From Caulobacter endophyticus (lineage in GTDB: Bacteria; Pseudomonadota; Alphaproteobacteria; Caulobacterales; Caulobacteraceae): a stretch of 64,000 bases of DNA. Made by a program: the position numbers and the translations under genes. Under the pieces are notes generated by a model. It was not told the DNA's origin, made no database searches, and worked only from the letters and a program-made list of their open reading frames with translations. Shown piece by piece: positions 49,967 through 58,482 of this stretch; the stretch's first letter is position 1, and each line of letters begins with the position of its first letter. The DNA lies in the NCBI RefSeq assembly GCF_003116815.1, contig NZ_QDKQ01000031.1:1-64000 (forward strand), written 5' to 3'.

Positions 49967-50500
49967 ATGAACATCCTCGCCGTCTCGGGCAGCCTGCGGG
50001 CCGGCTCTTTCAACACCGCCCTCCTCCGCGCCGCGCAGGACCTGGCGCCAGAGGGCGTGTCGATCACCCTGTTTTCGCTGCGCGACCTGCCGTTCTTCGA
50101 CCAGGACGTCGAGGCCGAGGGCGACCCCGCCGCCGTCGTCGCCTGGAAAGAGGCCGTACGCGCCGCCGACGGCCTGCTGATCGCCTGCCCCGAATACAAC
50201 GGCGGGATCACCGGCGTGCTGAAGAACGCGGTCGACTGGGCCTCGCGCGGCAAGCCCGCGCCGCTGGCCGGCAAGCTGTGCTGCCTGGTCGGCGCCTCGC
50301 CGGGGGTCACCGGAACCGTTCGCGCCCAGGACGCCCTGCGCCTGTCCCTGCGCCGCGCCGGCGCCCGCACCGAACCCCAGGGCGACGTGCTGGTCGGCCA
50401 GGTCCACACCAAGATCGAGGGCGGCGTCCTGACTGACGAGCGCACGATCGAGGCGCTGCGCCGACACGTGGCGGAGTTCGCGGAGATCGTGAGGGGCTGA
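49967..50500 (+). CDS. NAD(P)H-dependent FMN reductase
   Basis: A 177-residue flavodoxin-fold protein with GSLRAGSFNTALLRAA at the N-terminus (FMN phosphate loop) and CPEYNGGITGVLKNAVDWAS, the signature of the NADPH-dependent FMN reductase family (ChrR/YieF-like). It may reduce quinones or metals. Start at ATG 49967. Confidence 0.9.
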   Translation: MNILAVSGSLRAGSFNTALLRAAQDLAPEGVSITLFSLRDLPFFDQDVEAEGDPAAVVAWKEAVRAADGLLIACPEYNGGITGVLKNAVDWASRGKPAPLAGKLCCLVGASPGVTGTVRAQDALRLSLRRAGARTEPQGDVLVGQVHTKIEGGVLTDERTIEALRRHVAEFAEIVRG

Positions 50501-50540
50501 GCCAGATCCCTTCAGAGGTCCTCGTGGCATTCCTTTTCCC

Positions 50541-50634
50541 TAAAATCCCCGCGAAAGCGGGGACCCAGGCGTTTTATCGTTGAGCGTCCCGCGTTTCAGA
50601 AAAAGCCTAGCCCCCCGCTTTCGCGGGGGTTTTA
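50541..50634. repeat. Second repeat family: inverted pair of CCCCGCGAAAGCGGGG units
   Basis: TAAAATCCCCGCGAAAGCGG...CCAGGC is matched by an inverted copy ending TTTTA, giving a ~94-bp element with 30-bp imperfect termini. Unrelated in sequence to the GGAACCTCCCCC family. It fills the gap between the FMN reductase and a convergent secreted protein gene. Confidence 0.8.
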
Positions 50635-50664
50635 CGGGTTGTTGATCGGGTTAATCCCCAGCCC

Positions 50665-51249
50665 CTACTTCACCTGCGACGGATCGTAGTTGGCCCCGAA
50701 GTCCAGCACGAACAGCGGCCCCAGCACCAAGGTCTGCCTGGCCGAGCCCAGGTGCAGCGACACCGCCGCTCCGCCCTTGTCGGCGTCCATCGTGGCGCGG
50801 CCGCTGACGGTGTAGATTTTCCACTCGGCGCTATCGACCCTGATGGCCCCGCCCTCGACGATGCCGCCCCACGGCTCTGCCGACTGCTGGACGCGGACAT
50901 TGGTCACGGTGGCCGTCGGCGCGCCGCCCTCGACCGCCTCGGCCTTGGCCCAGAAAGCCACGGTGATGACGTCGCCCTTGGCGATCTTGCCGTTCACGGC
51001 CTGGCTGCCCGACACCCGCCAGGCCGCCGCCGGGTCGGGCGTGGCTACCGCCACCCGCACCCCGCCGCCGCCGACCACGGCCTTGTCCTTGACGTAGGCG
51101 TTGGTCTGGCCCGGACCGTAGACGTTCCAGGCCGTCGACGGCTTGTTGATCGCGTACTTCATGATTCCCTCGTCGGCCGCCGTGGCGACCGGCGCGGACA
51201 GCGACAGGGCGAGCGCCGCGACGGCGGCACCGAGAATCGTCTTGCTCAT
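50665..51249 (-). CDS. Secreted protein with carbohydrate-binding-like fold
   Basis: A 194-residue protein with signal peptide (about 1-24) and a jelly-roll-like sequence (YGPGQTNAYVKDKAVVGGGGVRVAV, GDVITVAFWAKAEA, VDSAEWKIYTVSGRA) similar to CBM family 4/9 modules. No catalytic domain. AGGGGGAAG precedes the ATG. Possible glycan binding, unproven. Confidence 0.75.
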   Translation of the reverse strand: MSKTILGAAVAALALSLSAPVATAADEGIMKYAINKPSTAWNVYGPGQTNAYVKDKAVVGGGGVRVAVATPDPAAAWRVSGSQAVNGKIAKGDVITVAFWAKAEAVEGGAPTATVTNVRVQQSAEPWGGIVEGGAIRVDSAEWKIYTVSGRATMDADKGGAAVSLHLGSARQTLVLGPLFVLDFGANYDPSQVK

Positions 51250-51365
51250 GATGGCTTCCCCCTTCCGAAAGGCATGATTTTCCAGTCGCCCGCCGATGCG
51301 GACGAACGGCCCTCTCCTTCCCTGGAGGATTGTCGAAAATGCTCCGACCACGTCCCCCGACGCGG

Positions 51366-51399
51366 GGTTCCGTTGTGCGCGCCACGGAACCTTGTTTTT
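51366..51399 (+). terminator. Terminator-like hairpin in the aatA leader
   Basis: GGTTCCGT / ACGGAACC stem with a 10-base loop followed by TTGTTTTT, reading towards aatA about 140 bases before its start. Either an attenuator or a terminator for upstream read-through. Confidence 0.65.
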
Positions 51400-51508
51400 C
51401 GATGTTAGCGGTAGCAAGACCGCCACAACCTTGCAAGAAGCCGCGCTTTCCCGGCGCTCTCGCGTTGCGCCGCGAGGGGGGCGGGCGTAAAGACCGCCGC
51501 AATCCTGA

Positions 51509-52741
<1,233 letters not shown>

Positions 52742-52783
52742 GCGTTGGTTAGAGCGCTAGATTGTCGCTCTAGTCCTGCGATC

Positions 52784-52815
52784 AAAGGGGATCGGCTCGC
52801 GCCGGTCCCCTTTTT
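52784..52815 (+). terminator. Intrinsic terminator of aatA
   Basis: AAAGGGGATCGGC / GCCGGTCCCCTTT, loop TCGC, with one internal mismatch, then a T-run. A second hairpin TAGAGCG / CGCTCTA lies at 52750-52772. Confidence 0.9.
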
Positions 52816-52837
52816 CGTTTGCAGGACGCAACGACCT

Positions 52838-53080
52838 TCAGTGCTTCTCGCGCCAGCGGGCCTTGGCGTCTTCCTGGGTCAGACTGAGGTGCACGATCTC
52901 CTCGTCGACATGGTCGACCCACGACAGCGGGATCAGGTGGTGCTTCAGGCCGCCGCCGAGATCGAGCTTGGCCAGTTCGATCTCCGTGCCGACCACGTGG
53001 TCGACCCGGCCGACGTGCTTGCCGTCGGAGCCCACCACTTCGAGATGCTCGCGAATCTGAGATGCATCCATCATGGACAT
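52838..53080 (-). CDS. DUF2171/PRC-barrel-like small protein
   Basis: An 80-residue protein (MSMMDASQIREHLEVVGSDG) with HVGRVDHVVGTEIELAK and HLIPLSWVDHVDEEIVHLS. The pattern fits DUF2171, a PRC-barrel-like fold common in stress-linked loci. GGGAGA precedes the ATG. It converges with the aatA terminator. Confidence 0.85.
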   Translation of the reverse strand: MSMMDASQIREHLEVVGSDGKHVGRVDHVVGTEIELAKLDLGGGLKHHLIPLSWVDHVDEEIVHLSLTQEDAKARWREKH

Positions 53081-53227
53081 GTTCTCCCATCGGCGGCGTC
53101 CTGGCGGCGCCGCCTTGGCATGGAAACGGCCATCGGCGATCGTTGGTTTCCCGATTGCGAGCCAGGCACGTTCGCCTTACGTTCGCCGGCAGGATCGCAG
53201 GCCGAACGGTCCGCCCGGAGACGCGCC

Positions 53228-53815
53228 ATGCTCACCCTGTTCCACGCCCCGCGATCGCGCTCGACGCGCTTCCTCTGGCTGCTGGAGGAACTGGGCGCGC
53301 CCTACCACATCGAGAAGGTCGACATCTTCCGCAGCATCAGCGGCACGGGCGCGCGCGATCCGCGCAATCCCCACCCGCACGGCCAGGTGCCGGCCCTGCT
53401 CGACGAGGGGGTGCTGGTCACCGAAAGCGCCGCCATCGCCCTCTACCTGACCGACAAGTTCCCCGCCTCCGGTCTCGGCCCGATGATCAGCGACCCGCAT
53501 CGCGGGCCTTACCTGTCATGGCTGGCCTACTATGCCGGGGTGCTGGAGCCGGCGGTGACCAATCTCTGGAAGCGGCGCCAGGACGATCAGGACAGGGAGC
53601 AATACGCCACCCTGGACGAACGCCTGCGCACCACGCTGGAGAAGCAGCCCTGGCTGCTGGGCGAGCGCTTCTCGGCGGCCGATATCCTGTTCGTCAGCCT
53701 GCTGCAGTTCGCCCGCCAGATGCTGCCGGCCCACGCCGTCTATGACGACTGGCTGGCCCGCGCCAACGCCCGCCCCGCCCTCGCCCGCGCCCTGGCCAAG
53801 GACGACCTGTCTTGA
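53228..53815 (+). CDS. Glutathione S-transferase
   Basis: 195 residues from ATG 53228, preceded by GGAG. The N-terminal domain has HAPRSRSTRFLWLLEELG with the catalytic Ser candidate in PRSRS and the SNAIL-type TESAAIALYL, then the helical C-terminal domain. Cytosolic conjugation of electrophiles is expected. The DUF6807 gene overlaps its stop (TTGA). Confidence 0.88.
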   Translation: MLTLFHAPRSRSTRFLWLLEELGAPYHIEKVDIFRSISGTGARDPRNPHPHGQVPALLDEGVLVTESAAIALYLTDKFPASGLGPMISDPHRGPYLSWLAYYAGVLEPAVTNLWKRRQDDQDREQYATLDERLRTTLEKQPWLLGERFSAADILFVSLLQFARQMLPAHAVYDDWLARANARPALARALAKDDLS

Positions 53816-54723
53816 GAAAAGCCGCACTCGCCGCCGTCTTCTTCCTGGCCGCCGCGACGCCAGCCCTTGCCGGCCGCATCGACGCCGTGCTCACCGACGA
53901 CGCCCTGACCGTCACCGAGGACGGCAAGACCGTGCTGGTCTATCGCACCAAGCCGCTGGACCCGGCCAAGGAGCCGGGCCGTTCCAACTACGTCCATCCG
54001 CTCTACGCGCCGGATGGAACGGTGCTGACCGAGGACCGCCCGGCCGATCACCTCCACCAGCGCGGCGCCTTCTGGAGCTGGCATCAGGTGCTGGTCGACG
54101 GCAAGAGCATCGGCGACGGCTGGTTCATGCAGGGCCTGACCTTCAACATCCACGACCGCAGCTTCGAAGGCGACGCGGCCGGGCGCGGCAAGCTGACGAT
54201 CAAGGCCGACTGGCTGGTCAATTCCGGGCCCGAGGTGGTCTATGCGGCCACCGAGACGACCTCGATCATCGTCCACCCGCTGAAGGGGGGCGCGCGGCGG
54301 ATCGAGTTCGACACGACCATCACCGCCCGCACGGACAGCCTGGCGCTGGGCGGCAGCAACGACGTCAAGGGCTATGGCGGCTTCTCGATCCGGCTGATCC
54401 GGCCCGACGCCCTGGTGTTCGGCTCAAACGGCAAGCAGGTCAAAGCCCAGAACGAACCCATCGAGGCCGGCAAGGCGATGGGCTTCGCCTGGCCCGCCGC
54501 TCCCGGCGTTCCGGCCTGGACGGTGGGGCTGAGTTGCAAGGCCAATGGCAAGCCAGTCACCCGCTGGATCCTGCGCAACGAACTGTCGATGCAGAACTGC
54601 GTCTTCCCCGGTCGCGCGCCCTATGTGATCAAGAAGGGTGAAAGCCTGCGCCTGCAGGAAACCCTCGTCATCCGCCCGGCCAGCAAGCGCACCCCCGCCC
54701 CGGCCGCCAAGCCCAAGTCCTAA
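53812..54723 (+). CDS. DUF6807 (PmoA-like) secreted protein
   Basis: A 303-residue exported protein with a TTG start overlapping the GST stop (TTGA). Signal peptide about 1-20, then DHLHQRGAFWSWHQV, a conserved His-rich core of the DUF6807 family, formerly annotated as methane oxygenase-like PmoA, often linked with sugar utilisation genes. No catalytic role is established. Pro/Ala/Lys-rich C-terminus. Confidence 0.82.
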   Translation: MRKAALAAVFFLAAATPALAGRIDAVLTDDALTVTEDGKTVLVYRTKPLDPAKEPGRSNYVHPLYAPDGTVLTEDRPADHLHQRGAFWSWHQVLVDGKSIGDGWFMQGLTFNIHDRSFEGDAAGRGKLTIKADWLVNSGPEVVYAATETTSIIVHPLKGGARRIEFDTTITARTDSLALGGSNDVKGYGGFSIRLIRPDALVFGSNGKQVKAQNEPIEAGKAMGFAWPAAPGVPAWTVGLSCKANGKPVTRWILRNELSMQNCVFPGRAPYVIKKGESLRLQETLVIRPASKRTPAPAAKPKS

Positions 54724-54733
54724 AGACCCGACC

Positions 54734-54910
54734 ATGGCCGAGATCCTCAACCTCAACCACGCCCGCAAGGCCAAGGCCAAGACCGACGCCAAGCAGGCGG
54801 CCGCCGAGAACCGCGCCCGCTTCGGCCGCACCAAGGCCGAAAAGACCCTCGACGCCGCCCGCGCCGACAAGCTGTCGCGCACCCTGGACGGCGCCAAGCG
54901 CGAGGACTGA
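54734..54910 (+). CDS. DUF4169 small basic protein
   Basis: A 58-residue, lysine- and alanine-rich protein (MAEILNLNHARKAKAKTDAK) ending LSRTLDGAKRED, matching DUF4169. Function unknown; this family commonly accompanies a ribbon-helix-helix protein gene, here found 2.6 kb further at 57555. Confidence 0.9.
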   Translation: MAEILNLNHARKAKAKTDAKQAAAENRARFGRTKAEKTLDAARADKLSRTLDGAKRED

Positions 54911-55483
54911 TTGGGCGAGCAAGCCGCCGCCCCCTGGCCGCTGCGCGACGCGGCGGTTCGCGCGGCCCCGATCCTGGCGGCCTTCGTGGGCTGGCATGCG
55001 TTCTGGAACTGGATCGTCCCGCTGGATCCTGCCTGGTCGCCGCCGCCGCGCGACGAGACAGTGCTGACGATCGGCGTGTTCTCGACACCCACCGACAAGC
55101 CCGCGCCGGGCGGCTACGCCTTCGAGACTGTCGACGGCCGTCAGCTTCGCCTGGCCTGCGCGCCGCCGCCGGCGAAATCGGAAACCGCCAGGGACGCCTG
55201 CCTGACCGGTGGCGGCAGGTTCGGCGACCACGCCCGGCGCTATGTCGCCGTGCGCTACTACGAATTGCCCGGAACGGCCGGCGCGCCGCCGGGCAGGATC
55301 CTGCTCGGCGCCAAGTCTGGCCCCGACTGGCTGCTGAAGCCCGAGGACCAGAAGGCCCGGCTGTCGGCGCAAGCCGAGGCCGACAGGCGCCGGAAGGTTC
55401 ACTGGCGGACCGCCGCCTCGGCTATCCTGACGCTGCTTGCGGGCTTCATCGCCCTGCGCGTCGTGCGCCGCCTGAGGCGCTGA
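54911..55483 (+). CDS. Two-span membrane protein of unknown function
   Basis: 190 residues from TTG 54911 directly after the DUF4169 stop, with GAGGA upstream. Hydrophobic spans near 13-35 and 165-187 bracket a periplasmic section with LRLACAPPPAKSETARDACLTG, whose two cysteines could pair. No family recognised. Confidence 0.65.
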   Translation: MGEQAAAPWPLRDAAVRAAPILAAFVGWHAFWNWIVPLDPAWSPPPRDETVLTIGVFSTPTDKPAPGGYAFETVDGRQLRLACAPPPAKSETARDACLTGGGRFGDHARRYVAVRYYELPGTAGAPPGRILLGAKSGPDWLLKPEDQKARLSAQAEADRRRKVHWRTAASAILTLLAGFIALRVVRRLRR

Positions 55484-55501
55484 ACCGCGCTCAGCGCGGA
55501 A

Positions 55502-55654
55502 CTAGACAGCCCGCCCCTTGGGCAGGCTGTCGCAGCAGCCGACCGCCGGCGAGGCCGGGACCTCGCCCATCCGCTTCCAGGCCGCGATCAGGCGCCCGAT
55601 CGCCCACACCCAGCCGAACGTGGTTTCCTTATGGGTCTTGTGGAACTCTTCCAT
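55502..55654 (-). CDS. Small unannotated protein divergent from the LysR gene
   Basis: A 50-residue protein (MEEFHKTHKETTFGWVWAIG) with AGGAGA 7 bases before the ATG. It has an amphipathic/hydrophobic middle (WVWAIGRLIAAW) and a C-terminal double cysteine (VGCCDSLPKG). No family recognised; its promoter region is shared with the LysR regulator gene, so it may be the regulated target. Confidence 0.6.
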   Translation of the reverse strand: MEEFHKTHKETTFGWVWAIGRLIAAWKRMGEVPASPAVGCCDSLPKGRAV

Positions 55655-55749
55655 GGGCGCATCTCCTGTTTCCCCGTAGCGCTGGGAAGATCGGCGGGAT
55701 CGAGGCGCGCGACAAACGTGGTTCGTTGAGCTATGGATAAGCCAGACTT

Positions 55750-56676
55750 ATGACTGACATCCTCGCTTCATACTCGCTCGGCGCCATTCGCGCGTTCGAG
55801 ACCGCCGCCCGGCTGAAGAGCTTCACGCGCGCCGCCGACGAGCTGGGCGTCACCCAGGCGGCCGTCAGCTGGCAGGTGAAGAGCCTTGAGCAGCGGCTGG
55901 GCCAGCCCCTCTTCGTGCGCCGGGTGCGCGAGGTCGACCTGACCCCGGCGGGCGAGCGGCTGGCGCGGGCCGCCACGGAGTCCATGGCCCTGCTGCGCGC
56001 GGCTCTCTCCGATCTGGTCGAGAGCGACGAAGGCGTGCTGGCGGTAACCACCCTGCAGAGCCTGGCGACGCACTGGCTGGCGCCGCGCCTGGGCGGCTTC
56101 CAACTAGCCCATCCAGGATTGGCCGTGCGCCTGGAGACCTCCCACGCAATGCGCGACCTGTCACGCGGAGAGGCGGATCTGGGCCTGCGCAGCGGCGCCG
56201 GACCATGGCCGGGCCTGACTAGTCATTTTCTGATGCCGTTCGTACAGGCGCCGCTCTGCTCGCCCGACTTCCTGGCGAGTGCGGGCGGCTTCGAGCGCCC
56301 GGCAGACCTGCTGAAGGCGACGCGGATCGGCAATGCGCGGGAATGGGCGATCTGGTTCGAGGCCGCCGGGGTCAGCCCGCCCGACGCCGTCGCAGCACCG
56401 CGCCTGGAAGCCGACGCCCAGTCGCTCGAGGTGGCCTCGGCGATGGCCGGCCAGGGACTGGCTCTGGGTTCGCCGATCTTCTTCGCGCCCGACATCGCGG
56501 CCGGCCGACTGGTGCAGCCGTTCGACATCGCGCCCAGCTATGGCGGCGGCTACTGGCTGGTCTATCCGGAAGAGCGCAGACGCGTGCGAAAGATCACCGC
56601 TTTCCGCGACTGGATCCTCGACGCCGTGGCCACCGACCCGGCCATCGTCAGGTATCCGGCCAGGCTAGCGCCCTGA
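55750..56676 (+). CDS. LysR-family regulator (GcvA-like)
   Basis: A 308-residue regulator: N-terminal winged helix (SLGAIRAFETAARLKSFTRAADELGVTQAAVSWQVKSLEQ in pieces) and a periplasmic-binding-like effector domain containing GEADLGLRSGAGPWPGL, typical of the GcvA subgroup. Targets unknown; the divergent 50-residue gene is the closest candidate. An AACG-N5-CGTT repeat in the promoter region may be its site. Confidence 0.92.
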   Translation: MTDILASYSLGAIRAFETAARLKSFTRAADELGVTQAAVSWQVKSLEQRLGQPLFVRRVREVDLTPAGERLARAATESMALLRAALSDLVESDEGVLAVTTLQSLATHWLAPRLGGFQLAHPGLAVRLETSHAMRDLSRGEADLGLRSGAGPWPGLTSHFLMPFVQAPLCSPDFLASAGGFERPADLLKATRIGNAREWAIWFEAAGVSPPDAVAAPRLEADAQSLEVASAMAGQGLALGSPIFFAPDIAAGRLVQPFDIAPSYGGGYWLVYPEERRRVRKITAFRDWILDAVATDPAIVRYPARLAP

Positions 56677-56680
56677 AAGG

Positions 56681-57463
56681 TCAGGCGGCGCGCTGGTAGT
56701 GCTCGCGCAGATCCTGCGGAATGGCCTGGTAGGTGGCGGGCGGGACGATCCCAAGCATGCGCCGGGCCTCGTCCAGCGGCATGGCGAACAGAGCCGGGTA
56801 GTCGACCTCGGGCAGCCAGGCGGCCTTGCGCCCGGCCCGCCAGGCCTCGCGCACCGCCTTGCCGTAGGGCTGGCCGTCCCTGAGGCGGCGGAACTCCTGG
56901 GCGCCGGCGAAGGCGATCAGGGCGAAACCCAGGCTGCGCGTCTGGGCATAGGAGAAGGCCACCACGCAGACCTCGCCCAGCGCATCGGTGCCGTAGCCGG
57001 TCAGCACGTGCCACACGTCGTGCACGTCGCGCAGGCGGCGGGCGTACCACAAGAGCGGATGGGCTGCGTCCATGTCGGCGTCGGCGACCTTGCGGCTTTC
57101 CTCGGCCAGGCCTTCTGCGGTCAGGCCGCGCGGGGCGATGAAGTCGCGATAGGCAGCGCCCACCGTGCCGGGCTGGAACTGGGCCAGCCACGCCTCGTCA
57201 GACAGCCAGTCGGCGAACTCCTCGCGGCGATAGGCGATCGCCCCGCCCTGCGGCGTCTTCAGGAGGCGGGCATAGCCGTTGGGGATCGCCCGGCCGGACA
57301 GGGCCCGCATCACCTCGAACACCTGGGCCGTGTCCTCCTTGTCGGCGATCAACCGACGGACGGCGCGAAACGCCCGCAAAGGCTGCAGGCGGAAGCTCGC
57401 ATCGCGGGCGCCCAGCGGAGGACGCGCGGAAGTAGCGTCAAGGACTTGCGCGGCTGTGCTCAT
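56681..57463 (-). CDS. Coq4-family ubiquinone biosynthesis protein
   Basis: A 260-residue protein with the family zinc motif H-D-x2-H-x11-E intact in RDVHDVWHVLTGYGTDALGE. Coq4 scaffolds or catalyses a late step of ubiquinone assembly; recent work assigns it oxidative decarboxylation of the ring. It converges with the LysR gene (4-bp gap) and is divergent from the RHH gene. Confidence 0.9.
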   Translation of the reverse strand: MSTAAQVLDATSARPPLGARDASFRLQPLRAFRAVRRLIADKEDTAQVFEVMRALSGRAIPNGYARLLKTPQGGAIAYRREEFADWLSDEAWLAQFQPGTVGAAYRDFIAPRGLTAEGLAEESRKVADADMDAAHPLLWYARRLRDVHDVWHVLTGYGTDALGEVCVVAFSYAQTRSLGFALIAFAGAQEFRRLRDGQPYGKAVREAWRAGRKAAWLPEVDYPALFAMPLDEARRMLGIVPPATYQAIPQDLREHYQRAA

Positions 57464-57554
57464 CAGGCATGCTCCCGGCGTGGCGTCACTAAAGATGACA
57501 CGCCGTCATTTTTAATCAAGAGCCGAACCGACGTTCCGCCGGAGAGTTGCGCCG

Positions 57555-57764
57555 ATGGGCAGTTTGAAGAAGCGATCGGTGAACCTGGCGGGCCACGCCA
57601 CCTCGCTGGCCCTCGAGCCCGAGTTCTGGGCCGCGCTCGAGCGCGTCGCCAAGCAGGACGCCGTCAGCATCGCCGCCCTGATCCAACGCATCGACGCGGG
57701 CCGGGGCGAACGCCCCCTGGCCTCGGCCTGCCGGGTCTTCGCCCTGCAACGCGCGGGCGGCTGA
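57555..57764 (+). CDS. Ribbon-helix-helix domain protein
   Basis: A 69-residue protein with the RHH_4 pattern KKRSVNLAGHATSLALEPEFWAALERVA and VSIAALIQRIDAGRG. It is a likely DNA-binding dimer of unknown target. The family commonly goes with DUF4169 (present at 54734). Confidence 0.9.
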   Translation: MGSLKKRSVNLAGHATSLALEPEFWAALERVAKQDAVSIAALIQRIDAGRGERPLASACRVFALQRAGG

Positions 57765-57770
57765 CCGCAA

Positions 57771-57886
57771 GGAACCTCCCCTCTGGGGGAAGCGATCGGT
57801 AGGGCGCGGAACAGCCGAACCTGCCAACGCAAAGAAAGCTGGCAGCTTCCCCACCGGCCTTTGGCCGCTTCCCCAAGGGGAGATTC
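57771..57886. repeat. Degraded composite inverted-repeat element, copy 3
   Basis: Starts GGAACCTCCCCTCTGGGGGAAGCGATCGG and ends with CCGGCCTTTGGCCGCTTCCCC plus an eroded terminus. The layout matches the complete elements at 10133 and 29040, but the centre is shorter and differs. Confidence 0.75.
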
Positions 57887-57893
57887 TCTCTCC

Positions 57894-58115
57894 CTATCCC
57901 GGCCGCGGCACGGGCGCCGGCAGCGGTTCGGGGTTGGGCGCCGGCATGGTGGGCGGCGCGAGATTCGGCAGCTTCAGTTCGGCGATATCGGGGCGCACGG
58001 CCAGCAGGCCCGAGCGCCAGGTCGCGTAGATCAGCAGGGCCACGAGCAGCAGGACCGCCAGCATGGCGGCGCCGCTCCAGGCCCCTTCATGATGATGTTG
58101 GTGATGGCGAGCCAT
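57894..58115 (-). CDS. Small single-span protein with His-rich head and Pro-rich tail
   Basis: 73 residues from ATG 58115, with a strong AGAGGAGG before it. The N-terminus MARHHQHHHEG has five His, then one membrane span (about 15-34) and a proline-rich end. It could bind a metal through the His cluster; function unknown. It is directly downstream of another small single-span protein gene on the same strand. Confidence 0.7.
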   Translation of the reverse strand: MARHHQHHHEGAWSGAAMLAVLLLVALLIYATWRSGLLAVRPDIAELKLPNLAPPTMPAPNPEPLPAPVPRPG

Positions 58116-58147
58116 GCCCGCCTCCTCTCGTTTGGACCGGCTTCGGC

Positions 58148-58372
58148 TCAGCCGGGCGCCTTGGGCGCTTCTGGGACCTTCGGCGCTTCGGGCATCTTGG
58201 GGGCGTCCGGCAGCTTGGGCGCGCTCGCCGTGATGTCGACGTCCACCGACTTCTTCTGGGTGAGGCCGCCTGAGAAGACCATGAAGCCGATCACCGCCAC
58301 GACGACCACCAGGGCGCCGACGATGAAGGCCAGGCCGCTGTTGCCCCCGCCCGATTTGCTCTCTTCCGCCAT
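58148..58372 (-). CDS. Small single-span protein with repetitive Pro/Glu/Ala tail
   Basis: 74 residues from ATG 58372 with AGGA upstream. One span (about 13-34), then a tail made of repeats of the form (K)xPxAPK (LPDAPKMPEAPKVPEAPKAP). Function unknown; likely a periplasmic spacer or anchor. Shares orientation and a 32-bp gap with the His-rich protein gene. Confidence 0.7.
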   Translation of the reverse strand: MAEESKSGGGNSGLAFIVGALVVVVAVIGFMVFSGGLTQKKSVDVDITASAPKLPDAPKMPEAPKVPEAPKAPG

Positions 58373-58482
58373 GTTCCTGCTCCTGTTTCGTCCCAGCCGA
58401 ACAACGGGAGGGTCGCGGCCAGGGTTCCGCAAAGGCCCCTCCGGGGCTTAAGCCTGAAGAAGTTTGTGCTACATATGTTCCC

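Noticed and set aside
52745-53227. N-terminal extension of the GST at 53228
   Set aside because: The in-frame upstream part crosses the aatA terminator and the antisense DUF2171 gene; the GST fold starts at MLTLFHAPRS.
57512-57854. Minus-strand frames over the ribbon-helix-helix gene
   Set aside because: They are antisense to the RHH gene and run into the repeat element; no start signals.
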